Below, piece by piece: positions 38,436 to 50,441 of a DNA stretch of 64,000 bases. The stretch's first letter is position 1; each line of letters begins with the position of its first letter. Under the pieces are notes generated by a model. That model worked only from the letters and a program-made list of their open reading frames with translations, was not told where the DNA came from and ran no database searches. This stretch comes from Myrica gale (Eukaryota > Streptophyta > Magnoliopsida > Fagales > Myricaceae): contig OZ005605.1 of NCBI GenBank assembly GCA_963930655.1, forward strand, positions 22,451,501 to 22,515,500. Reading direction: 5' to 3'. A program made the translations under genes and the position numbers.

Positions 38436-40085
38436 ATGTCCAGTAGTTCACGCGGCTGCACCAGCTGCCGCAGCAATTCCCTCGTGCGGGACGACATCAC
38501 GGGGAACCTGATCTGCGCCACTTGCTGCATCGTCCAGGAGTTCGACAATTTCGACGCCCAGCTTGGCGGCCTTAACGGCCCTCAGGGCACCTTCGTCCGC
38601 GTCGGTACCGCAGGTACGGGCACCCTTTACAGCTACAAAGAAAAGAAAGTCTTCGAGGCCCAAAAACTCATCGACTACTTCACGTCTAGGCTAGGTTTGT
38701 CCGGTCCTATATCTAACGACGTCAAAACCATGATCGCCAGGATTACCAATGACGAATTCGGCCAAGGCGATTGGTTCCCTATTCTAATTGGCGCTTGTGC
38801 CTACGTCGTAATGCGGAAAGATAGCAAATCGTTGCCTATTGCCGAGGTGGCGTCGGTTATCGGCACTGATATTTACGAATTAGGTAGAATGGTTGCGCGT
38901 ATTGTAGATTTCTTGGGCCTAAAGGGGCCTCAGGAGTTCCCTGAATTCGATGTAGTGGGCTCTTTCGAGCGAGCAGTGAGGACTAGCCTGAGCTTTTCGA
39001 GACTGGGAAGGGATAAGGTGGAGAGAATACGGAAGCAGGGGGTATTTCTGGTACAGTGTGCGGTGAAGTGGTTCTTGACGACAGGGCGGAGGCCACTTCC
39101 GGTGGTGGCGGCAGTCATGTTTCTCGTGGGGGAGTTGAATGGGGTGGATACGAGGATTGAGGATGTGGCGAGGGAGGTTCACGCCAATGTTTCGACTAGT
39201 AGGTTGAGGTATAGGGAGCTTTTGGAGTCGTTGGTGGAGGTGGCGCAGGCCTTGCCTTGGGGGAAGGATGTCACGCTCAAGAATGTGGTTAAGAATGCTC
39301 CATTTGTGATTCAATACATGGAGAGGAAGTCAATGGCTAAACCTATTGATATGACGAGGGCAACAAAGGAATCTGAAGTTGTTGGGGTTGATTTGGGAGA
39401 CGTCGTTAGTGAGTGCTTAAGGAAAGATGTTGAGTATGGGATTGATGTGAATAGTAGAGAGAATGATTCTCAGTATTTTGAGGTTGAAGAGAACAGTGGT
39501 TTTGCAAGATCCGGGGATGATGATTTGGATAGGATGAAGATTTCGCATGAATGTTTATCATTTTTTTACAATGAATTTTTGAATGAGGCGGGCCATGAAA
39601 AGTTCATGGAAGGGAGTGGTGAGGTTCGGGGAAGGAAAAGGAAGAGAGGGTTTGAGCTTCATGCGTGTAGGGATTGGTGGAATGGAAAATCAGAGCTGAC
39701 GAAAAAGCTTTTACTCAGGCAGATATTGGAGAAAGATGTTGGATTGGATGCTCTCCCCCCATCTTTCGTTACTGGTTGCAGGGCTTATAAGAGGAGGAGA
39801 AAAAAGATAAATGCTGCTAAGTTGCGAATTAAAAGAGTTATGGATCCGTCAGGGCCTGATTTGTTTGAAAGCAATGATATTTGCTCTTCGGAAGATGCAC
39901 ATGCTGTGAAGAAGAGAAATCGAAAAAGAGTTAGTGATATTGATTGGGAGGATCTTATTATTGAAACTCTCCTTCTCCATGAAGTGAGAGAGGAGGAAAT
40001 TGAGAAAGGGCATTACAATACTTTGCTGGAAGTACATGTCTTTAATGGTGGAGTCATGCCAGAGGTTCCAGCAACGAAGACATAA
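38436..40085 (+). CDS. PTF2: TFIIB-related factor PTF2 (plant-specific)
   Basis: A single-exon gene of 549 residues. The N-terminus is a TFIIB-type zinc ribbon (Cys 8, 11, 27, 30 in CTSC...CATC), followed by two cyclin-like repeats: residues about 75-165 (KKVFEAQKLIDYFTSRLGLS, FPILIGACAYVVMRK) and 175-275 (GVFLVQCAVKWFLTTGRRPL, PVVAAVMFLVGELNGVD). The C-terminal half is acidic and basic, with RGRKRKRGFE and YKRRRKKINAAKLRIKR as likely nuclear signals. This layout matches Arabidopsis PTF2 (pollen-expressed transcription factor 2), a TFIIB/BRF relative needed for pollen and embryo development. TFIIB itself is shorter and BRF1 has a different C-terminus. The 5' part of the CDS is GC-richer than its surroundings. 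Start chosen because the zinc ribbon follows within seven residues. Confidence 0.92.
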   Translation: MSSSSRGCTSCRSNSLVRDDITGNLICATCCIVQEFDNFDAQLGGLNGPQGTFVRVGTAGTGTLYSYKEKKVFEAQKLIDYFTSRLGLSGPISNDVKTMIARITNDEFGQGDWFPILIGACAYVVMRKDSKSLPIAEVASVIGTDIYELGRMVARIVDFLGLKGPQEFPEFDVVGSFERAVRTSLSFSRLGRDKVERIRKQGVFLVQCAVKWFLTTGRRPLPVVAAVMFLVGELNGVDTRIEDVAREVHANVSTSRLRYRELLESLVEVAQALPWGKDVTLKNVVKNAPFVIQYMERKSMAKPIDMTRATKESEVVGVDLGDVVSECLRKDVEYGIDVNSRENDSQYFEVEENSGFARSGDDDLDRMKISHECLSFFYNEFLNEAGHEKFMEGSGEVRGRKRKRGFELHACRDWWNGKSELTKKLLLRQILEKDVGLDALPPSFVTGCRAYKRRRKKINAAKLRIKRVMDPSGPDLFESNDICSSEDAHAVKKRNRKRVSDIDWEDLIIETLLLHEVREEEIEKGHYNTLLEVHVFNGGVMPEVPATKT

Positions 40086-40394
40086 CAGTTGGGATGTATT
40101 TGCAGGCCTTCGCATCTGCATGATCAAAGAGATGATTTTCAGCAGATCTTTTATTCAAACTTCTGCTGCAGGAAGAAAATCAATACTTTTTGGTATCCCA
40201 TTTTTTAAATGTATTGCCAGTTATAGATTAATTTTGTTGGGCCGGATACTTAAACTAGAGGAGCGACCAGTTGGTTATGGAGAGCTTGGCATATATATGA
40301 CTATGTATCTGTCCTTTCAATACGTGTACCCAATTTTGGACTTGAAGATTCAATTTTTGTTCTTTTCTCCAAATATTTAATGATCTAAGTGAGG

Positions 40395-40720
40395 GCTTTA
40401 CACCTCGCTCTTGTTTATCCTTCTATTTTCTTGTTTGATGGTACACCTTCTTCGAAACTCATTCTAGTTCTACATATATGGCTTGGCTAAAATGTAACAC
40501 CCCCCTTCCTTTTTCTTTTTTGAGGGAGGTTTATACCTCGCTTTTTGTTTATCCTTTAAAGGCTCTTTTCTTGTTTGATCGTATACATGTCGTTTGAATC
40601 TTATAGTAGTTCTTCACATCGCTCTTGTTTATCCTTTAAAGCCTCTTTTCTTGTGTGCTGGTACACATGTTTGAATTTTAAACTCTTTCTACTTATATGG
40701 CTTGGCTAAAATGTAAAAAC
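40395..40720 (+). repeat. Degenerate tandem repeat, about three units of 90-125 bp
   Basis: The phrase TCGCTCTTGTTTATCC...TCTTTTCTTGTTTGATGGTACAC recurs at about 40407, 40538 and 40620. CTATATGGCTTGGCTAAAATGTAA appears at the ends of the first and last units. It lies in or just after the PTF2 3' untranslated region. Confidence 0.7.
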
Positions 40721-41108
40721 CTTCACTTTTTACCGAAAGGAGGAGAGTCCTCCTGGAGGCAGGTGTACCGCAGCTACTCCTAAAAATAGATTGTTCTTCT
40801 GCTCAGGTTGCCAATATTCGAAAGCTTGAACTAGGACTTGGGTGATTGTTCAGAGGAAGAGAGGAAACGAATGTTGATACTTACATTTTGTCATATCTTT
40901 CTGGAGTTTGTAATTCCTCGGAGATGGTCATTTCTTTTTCTTTTGACAGCAGATGTCATTCTACTCGTGTTTTCTACAGTAGCCACTCTCTTCTGAAACT
41001 ATATGTTTAGACACTTGGATCTTACAGTCAAGGCAAGATAGTTCAAGTAGTCCAGTTTTTGGCTTTTTGGAAATGCTCTCACGAGTAAGGTTTAGAATAT
41101 CTGAACTT

Positions 41109-41760
41109 TCAAACACTGTATAGGGCTTTTACAGTGGCATTTTCGACAGTTTGGTACGCCTTACAATTCATACAAACAAGTGGTGGCATTAAGATAATTT
41201 CTCTGTCTATTATACTGCTTGATAGTTGGAGGTTCCATATGCCATCATCCTTTATCAATAAACCATTCAGCAGTAACCCCTCGTACACTCTCATAGACTC
41301 TTGAGTGTATATTTTCCAGTCTGAAACATAGTGCAGCATGGTAAGTCTTGACACCAACTTTAGCATCATGTTTTCTGGTTGCTGTTTTATTTTTCGAGGT
41401 TTTTACCATTAGCGATCTAACTTTTTGTCTTGAGTGTGCATTTGGTTTTCGCTTTTGATCTAGAGAATTTGTTTCAGTACCTTCAAGTTGTGGCATAAGT
41501 TAAGTACGCGGGACTTCTGCCACAGCAGTTCCTACACACGATAGTATCCATAAGAGTTACCAAATTACTTGGGTCCATCACTCTCCAGTAAAGAACTTTT
41601 CTGGGTCCTCTCCTGGTCTATACTCTTCATTTCATTCAAGAAGTCCTTATGCTCAATGATCACACCTCTTTGAATTTCCTTTACTCTTTTCTTCCACGTA
41701 CGGACACATCTGATGTATTCCAATGGCATAAACCTTCGGTAGGCTACCAATTGGAACTTC
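41109..41760 (-). pseudogene. Unrecognised coding-like relic
   Basis: Three minus-strand frames follow one another within 650 bp. The upstream one reads MPLEYIRCVRTWKKRVKEIQ with a charged continuation. The next is strongly basic (SLMVKTSKNKTATRKHDAK), and the last overlaps it in another frame. The residue mix is more protein-like than neighbouring random frames, but stops separate them, splice sites are not convincing and I do not recognise the family. It could be a degraded gene or part of an element. Confidence 0.25.
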
Positions 41761-42705
41761 TCATGCTTAGTTTACATTGAGCGAATCTGACGGTAGAACT
41801 GGGACTGGAAGAAGCATCAAAAGATTTGGACAATCCTATTAAAGAGCGGAGTATTTGGTTCTTTCTCATAAAGGCAAATTTGACCAGCCTGATAGCGCAG
41901 GAGAAAAGGGATCGAAAAACAGTGGACCAAGCACGGGAATCAGTATCTCAACTTGTATGGTTTACAGGCTGTATAGTCTCTCTGTGCATGTATCCTCATT
42001 CCTCCAGAAGCTAAAATAAAATCTCTTTACCAAATTAAACGCTTATTATTGGTGTTGCAAGTTTGCAACGGAGAGGACAAGATAGGAATTTCAGATTAAA
42101 GAGAGAGGACAAGAGGGGAATTTCATATTAAACCAAGAGATGTCACATAAAATAAGAATTGGAAATACACTTTTGGGTTATTGGTAAAATTTAGTCAAAT
42201 AAAAATAAAATTGGTCAATGGTAAAATGAAGCATTAATTTAATAAAATAGTTTCTCTTTTGAAAGAATGTAAATTACTTTTCTAATTTTACATTCTCTCA
42301 TTGCACTTAAATTCGCGCATCTCTCTCTTTTTTAATACCCTCTCAATTTTAGTATATTGATATATATCTTATATATATTCATAATTTTATATACTTTATT
42401 TTTTAATAATGATTTAAATTTAAATTTTTTTATTTTTTATGAAAAATATTTTATTAGATTGTTACCTCTATTATTTATTTATTTAGTGTATCAAATATTA
42501 AAAAATATTTCAGAAAACATATTTTGATGTAATAATCAAATATTGAAAATTATAATATTTTATTGAAACAAAAATTCACTTAAAAATACTTTATATAATA
42601 AATACCTTCCAAAAAAACATTTTTTTTTTGCAATCTGGTCCGACAAAATACGAAAGGAGAACTGATCCAGTGATTACCTCGTCGGTGTTTTTGGCGAGAA
42701 TGATG

Positions 42706-43094
42706 AAGATCTCGCATTTTTTTTCCTAGGCAAATATAATTTATTAAAAGTCGAGAAAGGAACTGCCCAGTACAAAACCGAGAAACGGCCAAAAGGCCAG
42801 CGAAAAACCTAAATGGACACAAAGGTCCTACAATAGCCGGACCACAAAGGTCGTGAAACAACCAGAAACACAAACTGGCCACACGGACCAGCACACACAA
42901 CAAAGACAAACAGACTAACAAAGCCAAAACACAATACAAACTAGCCACAAGAGCCAGAGCACAAACCCAACACAAATCGGTCATAAAGACCGAAACACAA
43001 TAAAACCACCACTCAAGGTGGCGACGGCTTCCTCTGAAGGAGGGGCCACCAGAGCAACGGGTGCACATGTTCATCTGAAACACAACAAGATCTC
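42706..43094 (-). mobile_element. 5'-truncated LINE 3' end
   Basis: On the minus strand a GT-rich, pyrimidine-biased stretch ends in CTTTTAATAAATTATATTTG, then CCTAGGAAAAAAAA, as at the 3' end of plant L1-type LINEs. AAGATCTC occurs on both sides (42706 and 43087) and may be part of a decayed target duplication. The 197-residue minus-strand frame covering it is a cysteine-, leucine- and valine-rich translation of this low-complexity DNA, not a protein. Confidence 0.55.
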
Positions 43095-44373
43095 TATGGG
43101 TGCATTTGTTGCATATATGGGTGCACATGTCGTAGCTAGGTGGAAAGAGGCCCTTCTCTACTTCAAAGTTCAAATTAGGATCTTAATTTCTTAATCCACG
43201 CAAACATTGCCCTCCCTGGTGCTTTTTAAAAATATATATTAAATTTTCTAATCACTTCTTACCTATCAACAACTTGCACCAATTTCTATTATTAGAGCCC
43301 TCCAACTGGTTTGTGGATATATCCTTAATTTATGTCCTGTTTAGGATGTCAATCCCCGCTTCACTGCATCTTTAGGATGCGAGACAATTCCAAGTACTCG
43401 AGATTAATTCGTAAATATACTCACATAATACAATACTATATACTAACATAGTTTAATATATAATTCTAAATGGTTGATCATATACTATAACATATACTCT
43501 TAAGTGTCTAACCCACCGTCGTGGATTATTAATTCCTATTAAGACAATATTGGCTCTTCACAGTCCTACTATATATAACTACTAGTACGAAAAAATTATA
43601 AACAAAGTGGACTAGTTTTTGGGTGTGATGATGGTAGTAAGGCTTAGGCATATCCCTAGAGATCAGAATCAAGTCCGGAAACCACCCCGTAGGGGCCCAA
43701 AAAATAGAAAAATGAAAAGGAAAATGGTAAATTATGAAGTTGGTAGTACTAAATACATCACCTTAATAATAATAATAATAAACCTTGTATTTCTAGTGAC
43801 CATGTAGTTAAACATAGAAGTGTTTGGCAGAAAAGACAACGACAACGTTAGTGTTTGTTACATGTATGAATGCTTAGTCCATCCATTTTCCCCTTATCTT
43901 TCTTTAATACGTTATAATATTAAAAAAATTGTCTAAACCATGGAGGACCGGAGTTACTCTACTGATCATCTAGATCATGTAGGTCTACAGGATACTCTTC
44001 CCTTGGATGGTGCGCACGAAATTGACTCCACAATCATTTTATACGTAATTAATGTGAGATTCACTTGAAATCAGGAATATCGATTCTACTCTAGGTGACT
44101 CGAATTTTGTATATCGGTTCTAGAAATGTTCGGTGCCCTTCTTATTTTTTTAATATTTATAAAAATTTGATGATTTATAATTTATTTTAAAAATAGACTT
44201 CTGAACAGTTAAATTCTTAAAAAATATGAATAAAACTCAAAAAAATACATAAGTATTTTTTAAAAGTAACCCCAGCAGTTGAACAAGGGGCTAGGGCTAT
44301 ACTACCTAAGAATATTGGGTTCACAGTATATAGATGGTTAACAACAGCCTAAGATTATATAATTGGGTAGTTT

Positions 44374-44694
44374 CTTTAGCATGCTTAAAAGTTCAAACCT
44401 AATGCCTCGGATGTGACATCAATCCTGAAGTCAAACATAGCCATTAAAGATCAGTTGGTGTAATCCCACATCGGCTCTTATTATATTCTTCGATCCAAGC
44501 AATGGGTAGAAGAGGCATAACCCCACCCACTGCTTTAGCATGCTTTTAAAAGTTCAAACCTAATGCCTAGGATGTGACATCAATCCTGAAGTCAAACATA
44601 GCCATTAAAGATCAGTTGGTGTAATCCCACATCTGCTCTTATTATATTCTTCGATCCAGGCAATGGGTAGAAGAGGCATAACCCCACCCACTGC
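44374..44694 (+). repeat. Tandem duplication, two copies of about 159 bp
   Basis: Copy 1 (44374-44532) and copy 2 (44533-44694) both begin CTTTAGCATGCTT and end ATAACCCCACCCACTGC, with only a handful of differences. The unit contains TGTAATCCCACATCGGCTC, a phrase resembling edges of small plant retroelements, but no primer-binding site or flanking duplication was found. Confidence 0.9.
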
Positions 44695-46384
44695 ACCCAC
44701 ACGAGAGTTCACTCCCCAACTCATTCTAGGAAGGAGGTATCTATATAATGACAGACCAATCCCATATTTTGTTCGAATTCTTTTATCTGTGTCCAGGGTT
44801 CGTTTGTCTAAAAATTTGGGGTTCCAAAAATTCTAACCAAATAATCATACTTTAAAATTTATAACTTTTATACATACATTTCACACTTTTCATAAACTGC
44901 AATAAACTTCAACATTCAAAAGATTCTCAAAATTTTAAGAATATTCTCTAAAATTTTGGTAAACAAACAACCTCTTACTCTCCATGCTACTGCACCTTTA
45001 GCTTTCAGATTTTATTCTCGAAATATTTTTCACTGTCTAGTACTGCTTTTGATTATTCAGAACGGCCTGGGAAGCAAACTTGGATTGCAAGCATTCAAGC
45101 AAGGTAGGGCCGTATAATATTGGAACCGGGGCAAGTTTCAAAAGGGTAAACGCGGCATTTTGTGGACACCCATACCACGATCATTGTGTGTGAATACGTG
45201 GGGATTATTTTTTATTTTATTTTATTTTTTCTTATCTACGTGGGGATTATCTGAGTGTATGCTCGTAATTCTACCTCTCATGCGATTTATTATTATTTTC
45301 AGAACTTATTAAATATATTTGTTTTAGTGAACTTTTTAAAATTTGAATTCAACTCTTTAAAATTACAATCTCAATATTATTTCTACACAAATACTAATAC
45401 AACTCAACATTATATTTTTTTACAAACATCAATACAACTCAACAATTTCTATACAAATACTAATAAAACTTTAATATCACATAAATATTAATACCATATT
45501 TAATATTCTTAAAATTTTATCTAAACGACAGTGCCTTTATTTGCACGATCCTATGAGCTTCCCCCGTTAGCAACTAGTACTAGGAAAACATTGTTACTTC
45601 TTTCGGACGAAGATTCATAAAATTAAAAGCGCGTGCTTTTAACGAGTCCCCAAATCCTCTCCTCTAAGTTCCGTTGGTAGACAATTCATGCGGTAAGCTT
45701 ACAAATGTCGTCGTTGAAATATGCAAAAAAAGGGATTGTGGATCTTCATGTTCAAGACTGGTTTGTATATACGTGGAATATTAATTACCAGCTTGGTAAA
45801 AATGTATGCATGGGCATCTATATATATATATTCCCCCCCTTAATTAGTTGAATAAATGCTTAGTATTTACGGTCCCTGTTTTTGAAGTGCTAGCGCAGCA
45901 TTGGAGCCTGGAGGGTCTTTTGGCCAAGCTGGGGGGGATTCAATATAAAATTATGTAATGATTAAGCTCCCATATGATGACGATAACAAGATGACGAACA
46001 ATGCTTATATCTGAAATCTCGGCCAATTTTTCCTTGCATTATGTAATGACCCGTACTGAATATCCAATCGAATAATATTATTACTTGTGAAGTTGCTTTC
46101 GAAAAGACCGCCATTATAACTTCTTAGCATTTGCTGTGCACTTTCCTCCAAAGACTCCCCCGCCCGCGGCCCCCTAGTTTTGTCGCTTTGAAGCAACTTG
46201 GAGAAAAGGAAATAAGGATCTAGATGGGGACCGCGTCCAGTAAAATATTCTTTCTTATCCCTGTTTCCTACACAAAACGATTTGACAAAGAAGGTGCTGT
46301 GGCAGCTCTCTAGCTATAATAAACGGCAATCTCACTTCTTTCTCTTCATCATCAGAGTCTCGACTCTTATTGAGCAGGAAATTA

Positions 46385-48016
46385 ATGAAAGCCCAAAGAT
46401 CTCTCAACGTGTCGGTGAGAAATCTATCTTCGCCCCCTCCCCTCTTTTTTATTACTTGCCTAGCTAGCTAGCTTTTTTTCTCTGCGTGCAATGTATAGAT
46501 GCAGTCCATGATCACCTCCATATGAGGTTTCCCATGCACGTAAGAAATTAATCTCATCGTCTCCAGTAGATTATGGGTGTGCATGTGGTAAACTCAGATT
46601 TTCACCCTTTTGTACGTGAATCTATCTCAGTGTATAGAGGAGTTAATGACTAGTGCACTGATGGTCATGGAAAACATAACAAGGATAATCTGAATTCAGA
46701 TTAACATGTCATTCTCCAAAACAATTTGACTTCCTGAATGAACGATTCATGCTGTGAAGATTAAATGCACTGATCATCCATCGGTTTCTGTTTTTCAGAT
46801 AGTGGAGATGATAGTTCACATGGACTGTACGGGTTGCGAAAGCAAGATAAAGAAAGCACTCCTGAAACTAGATGGTACAATATATATATATTACTCGACT
46901 TAATTCCTTCTTAATTAATTATTCCCAAATTAAAATTGATCCTTTTACAATATTCCTATAAAAAAGCGTCCTAAAAGTTTGCTTAGCCGCGTTCTTAATT
47001 TTCTTCATTCTCTTTATCTTGGTAAGTATATGCATACTCGACTTTTCTGATGCGCTGCTTTTCTTAATGGAAAAGGCATGCGTAACGGTAACATATATGC
47101 TGGTCTGCTGAGCTTGTTTGTGTCCACCTATTCGAAAGAATATACCATATGCATGCATATTGTGTTTTATTTTATCGAATTAATGTTATTACTGCAAGTG
47201 ATATTGTATACAGTTATATATATGTACGTATATGTTAGCCTTAATTAAAACTTACATTAGTTGACGAAGGTAGGAAGACCTCTGCTCGTTGACTTTTTTT
47301 CTTCTTTGCAACTTGTGGATCGGAATTGCGCGCGAGTTGTTATTGCGTTATACATTGACATCTGCAATATTTGTGAACTTCTCAGAATCTTCCTCTATTC
47401 AAAGAATTATAAGAACCTTCTCGTATTCGCAGGTTTTTTTCATCGTTGAATTGTTCAAGATTCCAATTCATTATCTAGAAATTCACAACATTTACATTTG
47501 CTCATCCTTAATTACCCAGGAAAAAACAAACAACGTTTACGAGAGTGAATTTTCAATGCTACCTAGTATCACCATCGATCCTCTGTTCATTGTTACTCGT
47601 TAGCTAATCTTTATGATTGATCGATCTTGGGCATAAATTCAGGAGTAAATGAAGTGGATATAGACATGGCCATGCAAAAGGTGACGGTCATGGGATGGTT
47701 CAATCAAGAGAAAGTTCTAAAGAGAGTGAGAAAGACAGGGCGGACAGCTGAGCTGCGGCCATATCCTCACAACCCGGAGTACAGCGTCATCCGCCATTAC
47801 TACCATCAGCACCAGCAGTACCTGAGCCAACCAGTGACCTACCATGCATATCATGAACAGTCTACCTCCGTCGACCACGACTATATGGACGCCAATGGTG
47901 CCCATCTCGATCTCTACGGTCCTTATCAACCGCCTCCTTACTCGACCACCAATGATAATTGGCAGGCCACCACCATGTTCAATGACGACAATCCTAACGC
48001 TTGTTCCGTTATGTGA
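46385..48016 (+). CDS. Heavy-metal-associated isoprenylated plant protein (HIPP)
   Basis: Exon 2 (46799-46874) and exon 3 (47643-48016) are well supported. Exon 1 is proposed as 46385-46414 (MKAQRSLNVS with a GTGAGA donor), giving 159 residues. The alternative is a tiny exon ATGCAC|GTAAG at 46534. The HMA fold reads IVEMIVHMDCTGCESKIKKA with the metal-binding CxxC (CTGC), then VNEVDIDMAMQKVTVMGWF. A His/Tyr/Gln-rich tail follows and ends in the CaaX box CSVM, a farnesylation signal that would tether the protein to membranes. HIPPs bind Cu, Zn or Cd ions or protein partners and are linked to metal and drought responses. Which metal this one binds cannot be told. Confidence 0.88.
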
Positions 48017-48165
48017 TCCCTACGGTCGGTTTGCTATATTTTTAATTAAGAGAATAAACAGTACCACGGATCCATCCTGGCATCGGAGTTAGAAGTTTGA
48101 AACTCCGGTCATTTGATCGAGGGACCGTTTGTGTGGTAATTTTGTTCTCGTTTTTTTAAGTTAAT

Positions 48166-48808
48166 TAACACTACAAAAAAAACCACCTATAGCGGCGGTC
48201 ACTGTAGCGGCGGTCACCAATACCGCCGCTACAAAGTGTTTTTGGCGGCGGTTTTAGTCAACCGCGGCTAAATAGGGGTCTATAGCCGCGGTTTCTGTAG
48301 CCGCGGTCACTGACCGCGGCTATAGGGGGTCTGTAGCCGCGGTCGCTGACCACGGCTACAGAAACCGCGGCTACAGACCCAATATAGCTGCGGTTTTGAA
48401 TAAACCGCGGCTATATGTCAGTGTCTATAGCGGCGGTCAGTTGACCGCCGCTATAGGAAGGAGGTCTACAGCGGCGGTCAACATGACCGCCGCTACAGGT
48501 CAGTTCAGTGACCTATAGCGGCGGTCAGTGACCGCCGCTATAGGTGTTCAACTTTTTTAAAACCGATTAAAAAAATTCGAAAAAAATGTCTATAGCGGCG
48601 GTCGCGACCGCCGCTACAGGACCGCCGCTATAGGCTTAGGGTCTTCTCCAGCGGTCGAAAAAACCACCGCTATAACCTATCCCGACGGAGCTATAGCGGC
48701 GGTCGCAACCGCCGCTAAAAAACCGCTGCTATAGCCTATAGCAGCGGTTTGTTGACCTATAGCGGCGGTTTTCGACCGCCGCTATAGGTCGGTTTTTTTG
48801 TAGTGTAA
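48166..48808. mobile_element. Non-autonomous CACTA element with GC-rich subterminal repeats
   Basis: The element, 48169-48805 (637 bp), begins CACTACAAAAAAA and ends with its reverse complement. It is flanked by the 3-bp duplication TAA (48166-48168, 48806-48808), all as expected for En/Spm-type transposons. It is packed with short repeats in both orientations. The outer parts use CTATAGCGGCGGTC and its complement; a central block at about 48250-48420 uses TATAGCCGCGGT. No coding capacity. It lies about 150 bp after the HIPP stop codon. Confidence 0.92.
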
Positions 48809-48960
48809 GGACGTCTTAAAGCAAATATAATGTAATTTTTTTTTAATTTAAGAGTGATGTAATTAATGAAGTACTGATTAGTATTGTTATTCTGATTTTG
48901 TCCGGCTTCTTGCACTAACTGATCTTTTGTTTATCCGATAACTGATGTTGTAAGTGTTAC

Positions 48961-49144
48961 TAAGAGGATGTTCGGTTAGAGTGTATTTTGATAATTTTTT
49001 GTGTTTTGAGAATTTTTAGGTGATGAAAACTTTATTGGTATGCGTGCTGTAGTTATTTTAGGTGATGTTAAAAAACATGTTCGATTTGTGTATTCTCAGG
49101 ATTCAAAAAATCTTGAGGATACAAAATAACCGAACAAACTCTAA
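48961..49144. mobile_element. Tourist-like (PIF/Harbinger) MITE
   Basis: The element, 48964-49141 (178 bp), has ends GAGGATGTTCGGTTAG and, on the other strand, GAGTTTGTTCGGTTAT. A TAA duplication flanks it. Size, end motif and 3-bp TAA target fit Tourist elements. A related, more decayed copy sits at 58.8 kb. Confidence 0.75.
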
Positions 49145-49752
49145 ATTTTGACTCGATTTAAAAAATCTCATCGAATTTTTAAAACTAATTAAGTTTAGGT
49201 TATTAGCTAGTACGTACGATAAGTAACTGAAACTCAGCTTAACTCTGTCAAAATGATTTAACGTAAAATTTTCCCACGCGGTCTAAAAGCCCAGGTCACA
49301 TCCATTAATAACAACTCTTCCATATGTTATAATTTTTTTAAAAAAAAACAAATTAAATTACTAAACTCTAATTCTAAATTAAAAAATAGAAATTATTTTT
49401 TTCATATAGGTAATATATATAAAATAATTCAAGTTATAATTTGAAAAAAATATTTTTAACACATTTTTTTATGAAATAATACATGACGAACATTTATGCT
49501 AATTAAAATCATGAATTAGATCTAAGGACTTTCTGTCTTGGACGGAAAACTTATAATGTATTGATCAGAATTTCTTTCCCAAGTTATGGGCACGGAGAAA
49601 GTAGCTGCAATAAGAAATAATTAACAAATAAGGAATATCGATGCTTATAAAGAGACAAACAAGGATAGAATGAATTTAGACATTAGACTTTTAGAAAAGG
49701 ACAATTAGTTAATAATTGTCTACATTTACTTTAATGCAGTGTAGTTATTGAC

Positions 49753-50441
49753 TAAGGGCATGTTCGGTTTGAAGAAAAACGGAGGATTTGAATCCTGCTT
49801 TCTCCATGTTCGGCGACACTCAGAAAAAAAAGAGGATTCCGAACTTCTTTTTCCTTTTTTGCCCTGAAAAAATTAATATTGAATGACTAAAACACCCTCC
49901 ACCACAACCTAAAAACTAAAAATAACAAAGGGCAAATTTGGAATTTTCAAAAACACCCTGCAGCCGGCCTGCCTGCCACCTGACATGTCGCCTGCAGCAG
50001 AAATTTCGATGCTTTTTTGCCCTCAAAAAGTTAATACTGAATTACTAAAAAACCCTCCACCACAATTTAAAACTAAAAACGAAAAAGGGCAAATTGGGAA
50101 TGTTAAAAATCACCCTGCAACCGACGTACCTGCCACCTGACATTGTCGCCTGCAGCATAAAGGCTTCATGCTTTTTTGCGCCAGACTTGACTTTATTTCC
50201 GTCGGTTTATGCTTTTTATGCTTTAGTTTGGTTTTTTTTTTAAAATTTTATTCAAAATATTATTATTTTAATAAAAATAATAATAAATTCGAAAAAAAAA
50301 TAAAAAAAAATTATAAACATCATCATTCATTTTTTACACCTCACCAACTTCTACACAAACACCAACACAACTTTAATATCACCTAAAAATTCACAAAATT
50401 CTTCAAATCCTACAAAAACCTTCAAAACGAACATCACCTAA
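49753..50441. mobile_element. Tourist-like non-autonomous element, 683 bp
   Basis: The ends GGGCATGTTCGGTTTG (49756) and, on the other strand, GGTGATGTTCGTTTTG (50438) match at 13 of 16 sites and stay similar for about 35 bp. TAA flanks both sides. The interior contains two diverged tandem copies of about 165 bp (starting at about 49857 and 50023, each TTTTTGCCCT...CACCCTGCA...GTCGCCTGCAGCA). No transposase is visible. Confidence 0.7.

Larger units (their letters stand above)
40086..46384. other. 6.3-kb region of repeats and relics without an intact gene
   Basis: It includes PTF2 downstream repeats (40.4-40.7 kb), an unrecognised relic (41.1-41.75 kb), AT-rich DNA, a LINE 3' fragment (42.7-43.09 kb), a 159-bp tandem duplication (44.4-44.7 kb) and a possible MITE at about 44797-44974 (GGTTCGTTTGT ... 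ACAAACAACC). The HIPP promoter should occupy the last part. Confidence 0.5.

Noticed and set aside
42580..43173. 197-residue minus-strand frame rich in Cys, Leu and Val
   Set aside because: It translates the low-complexity 3' region of a LINE through its A tail. No domain and no start context.
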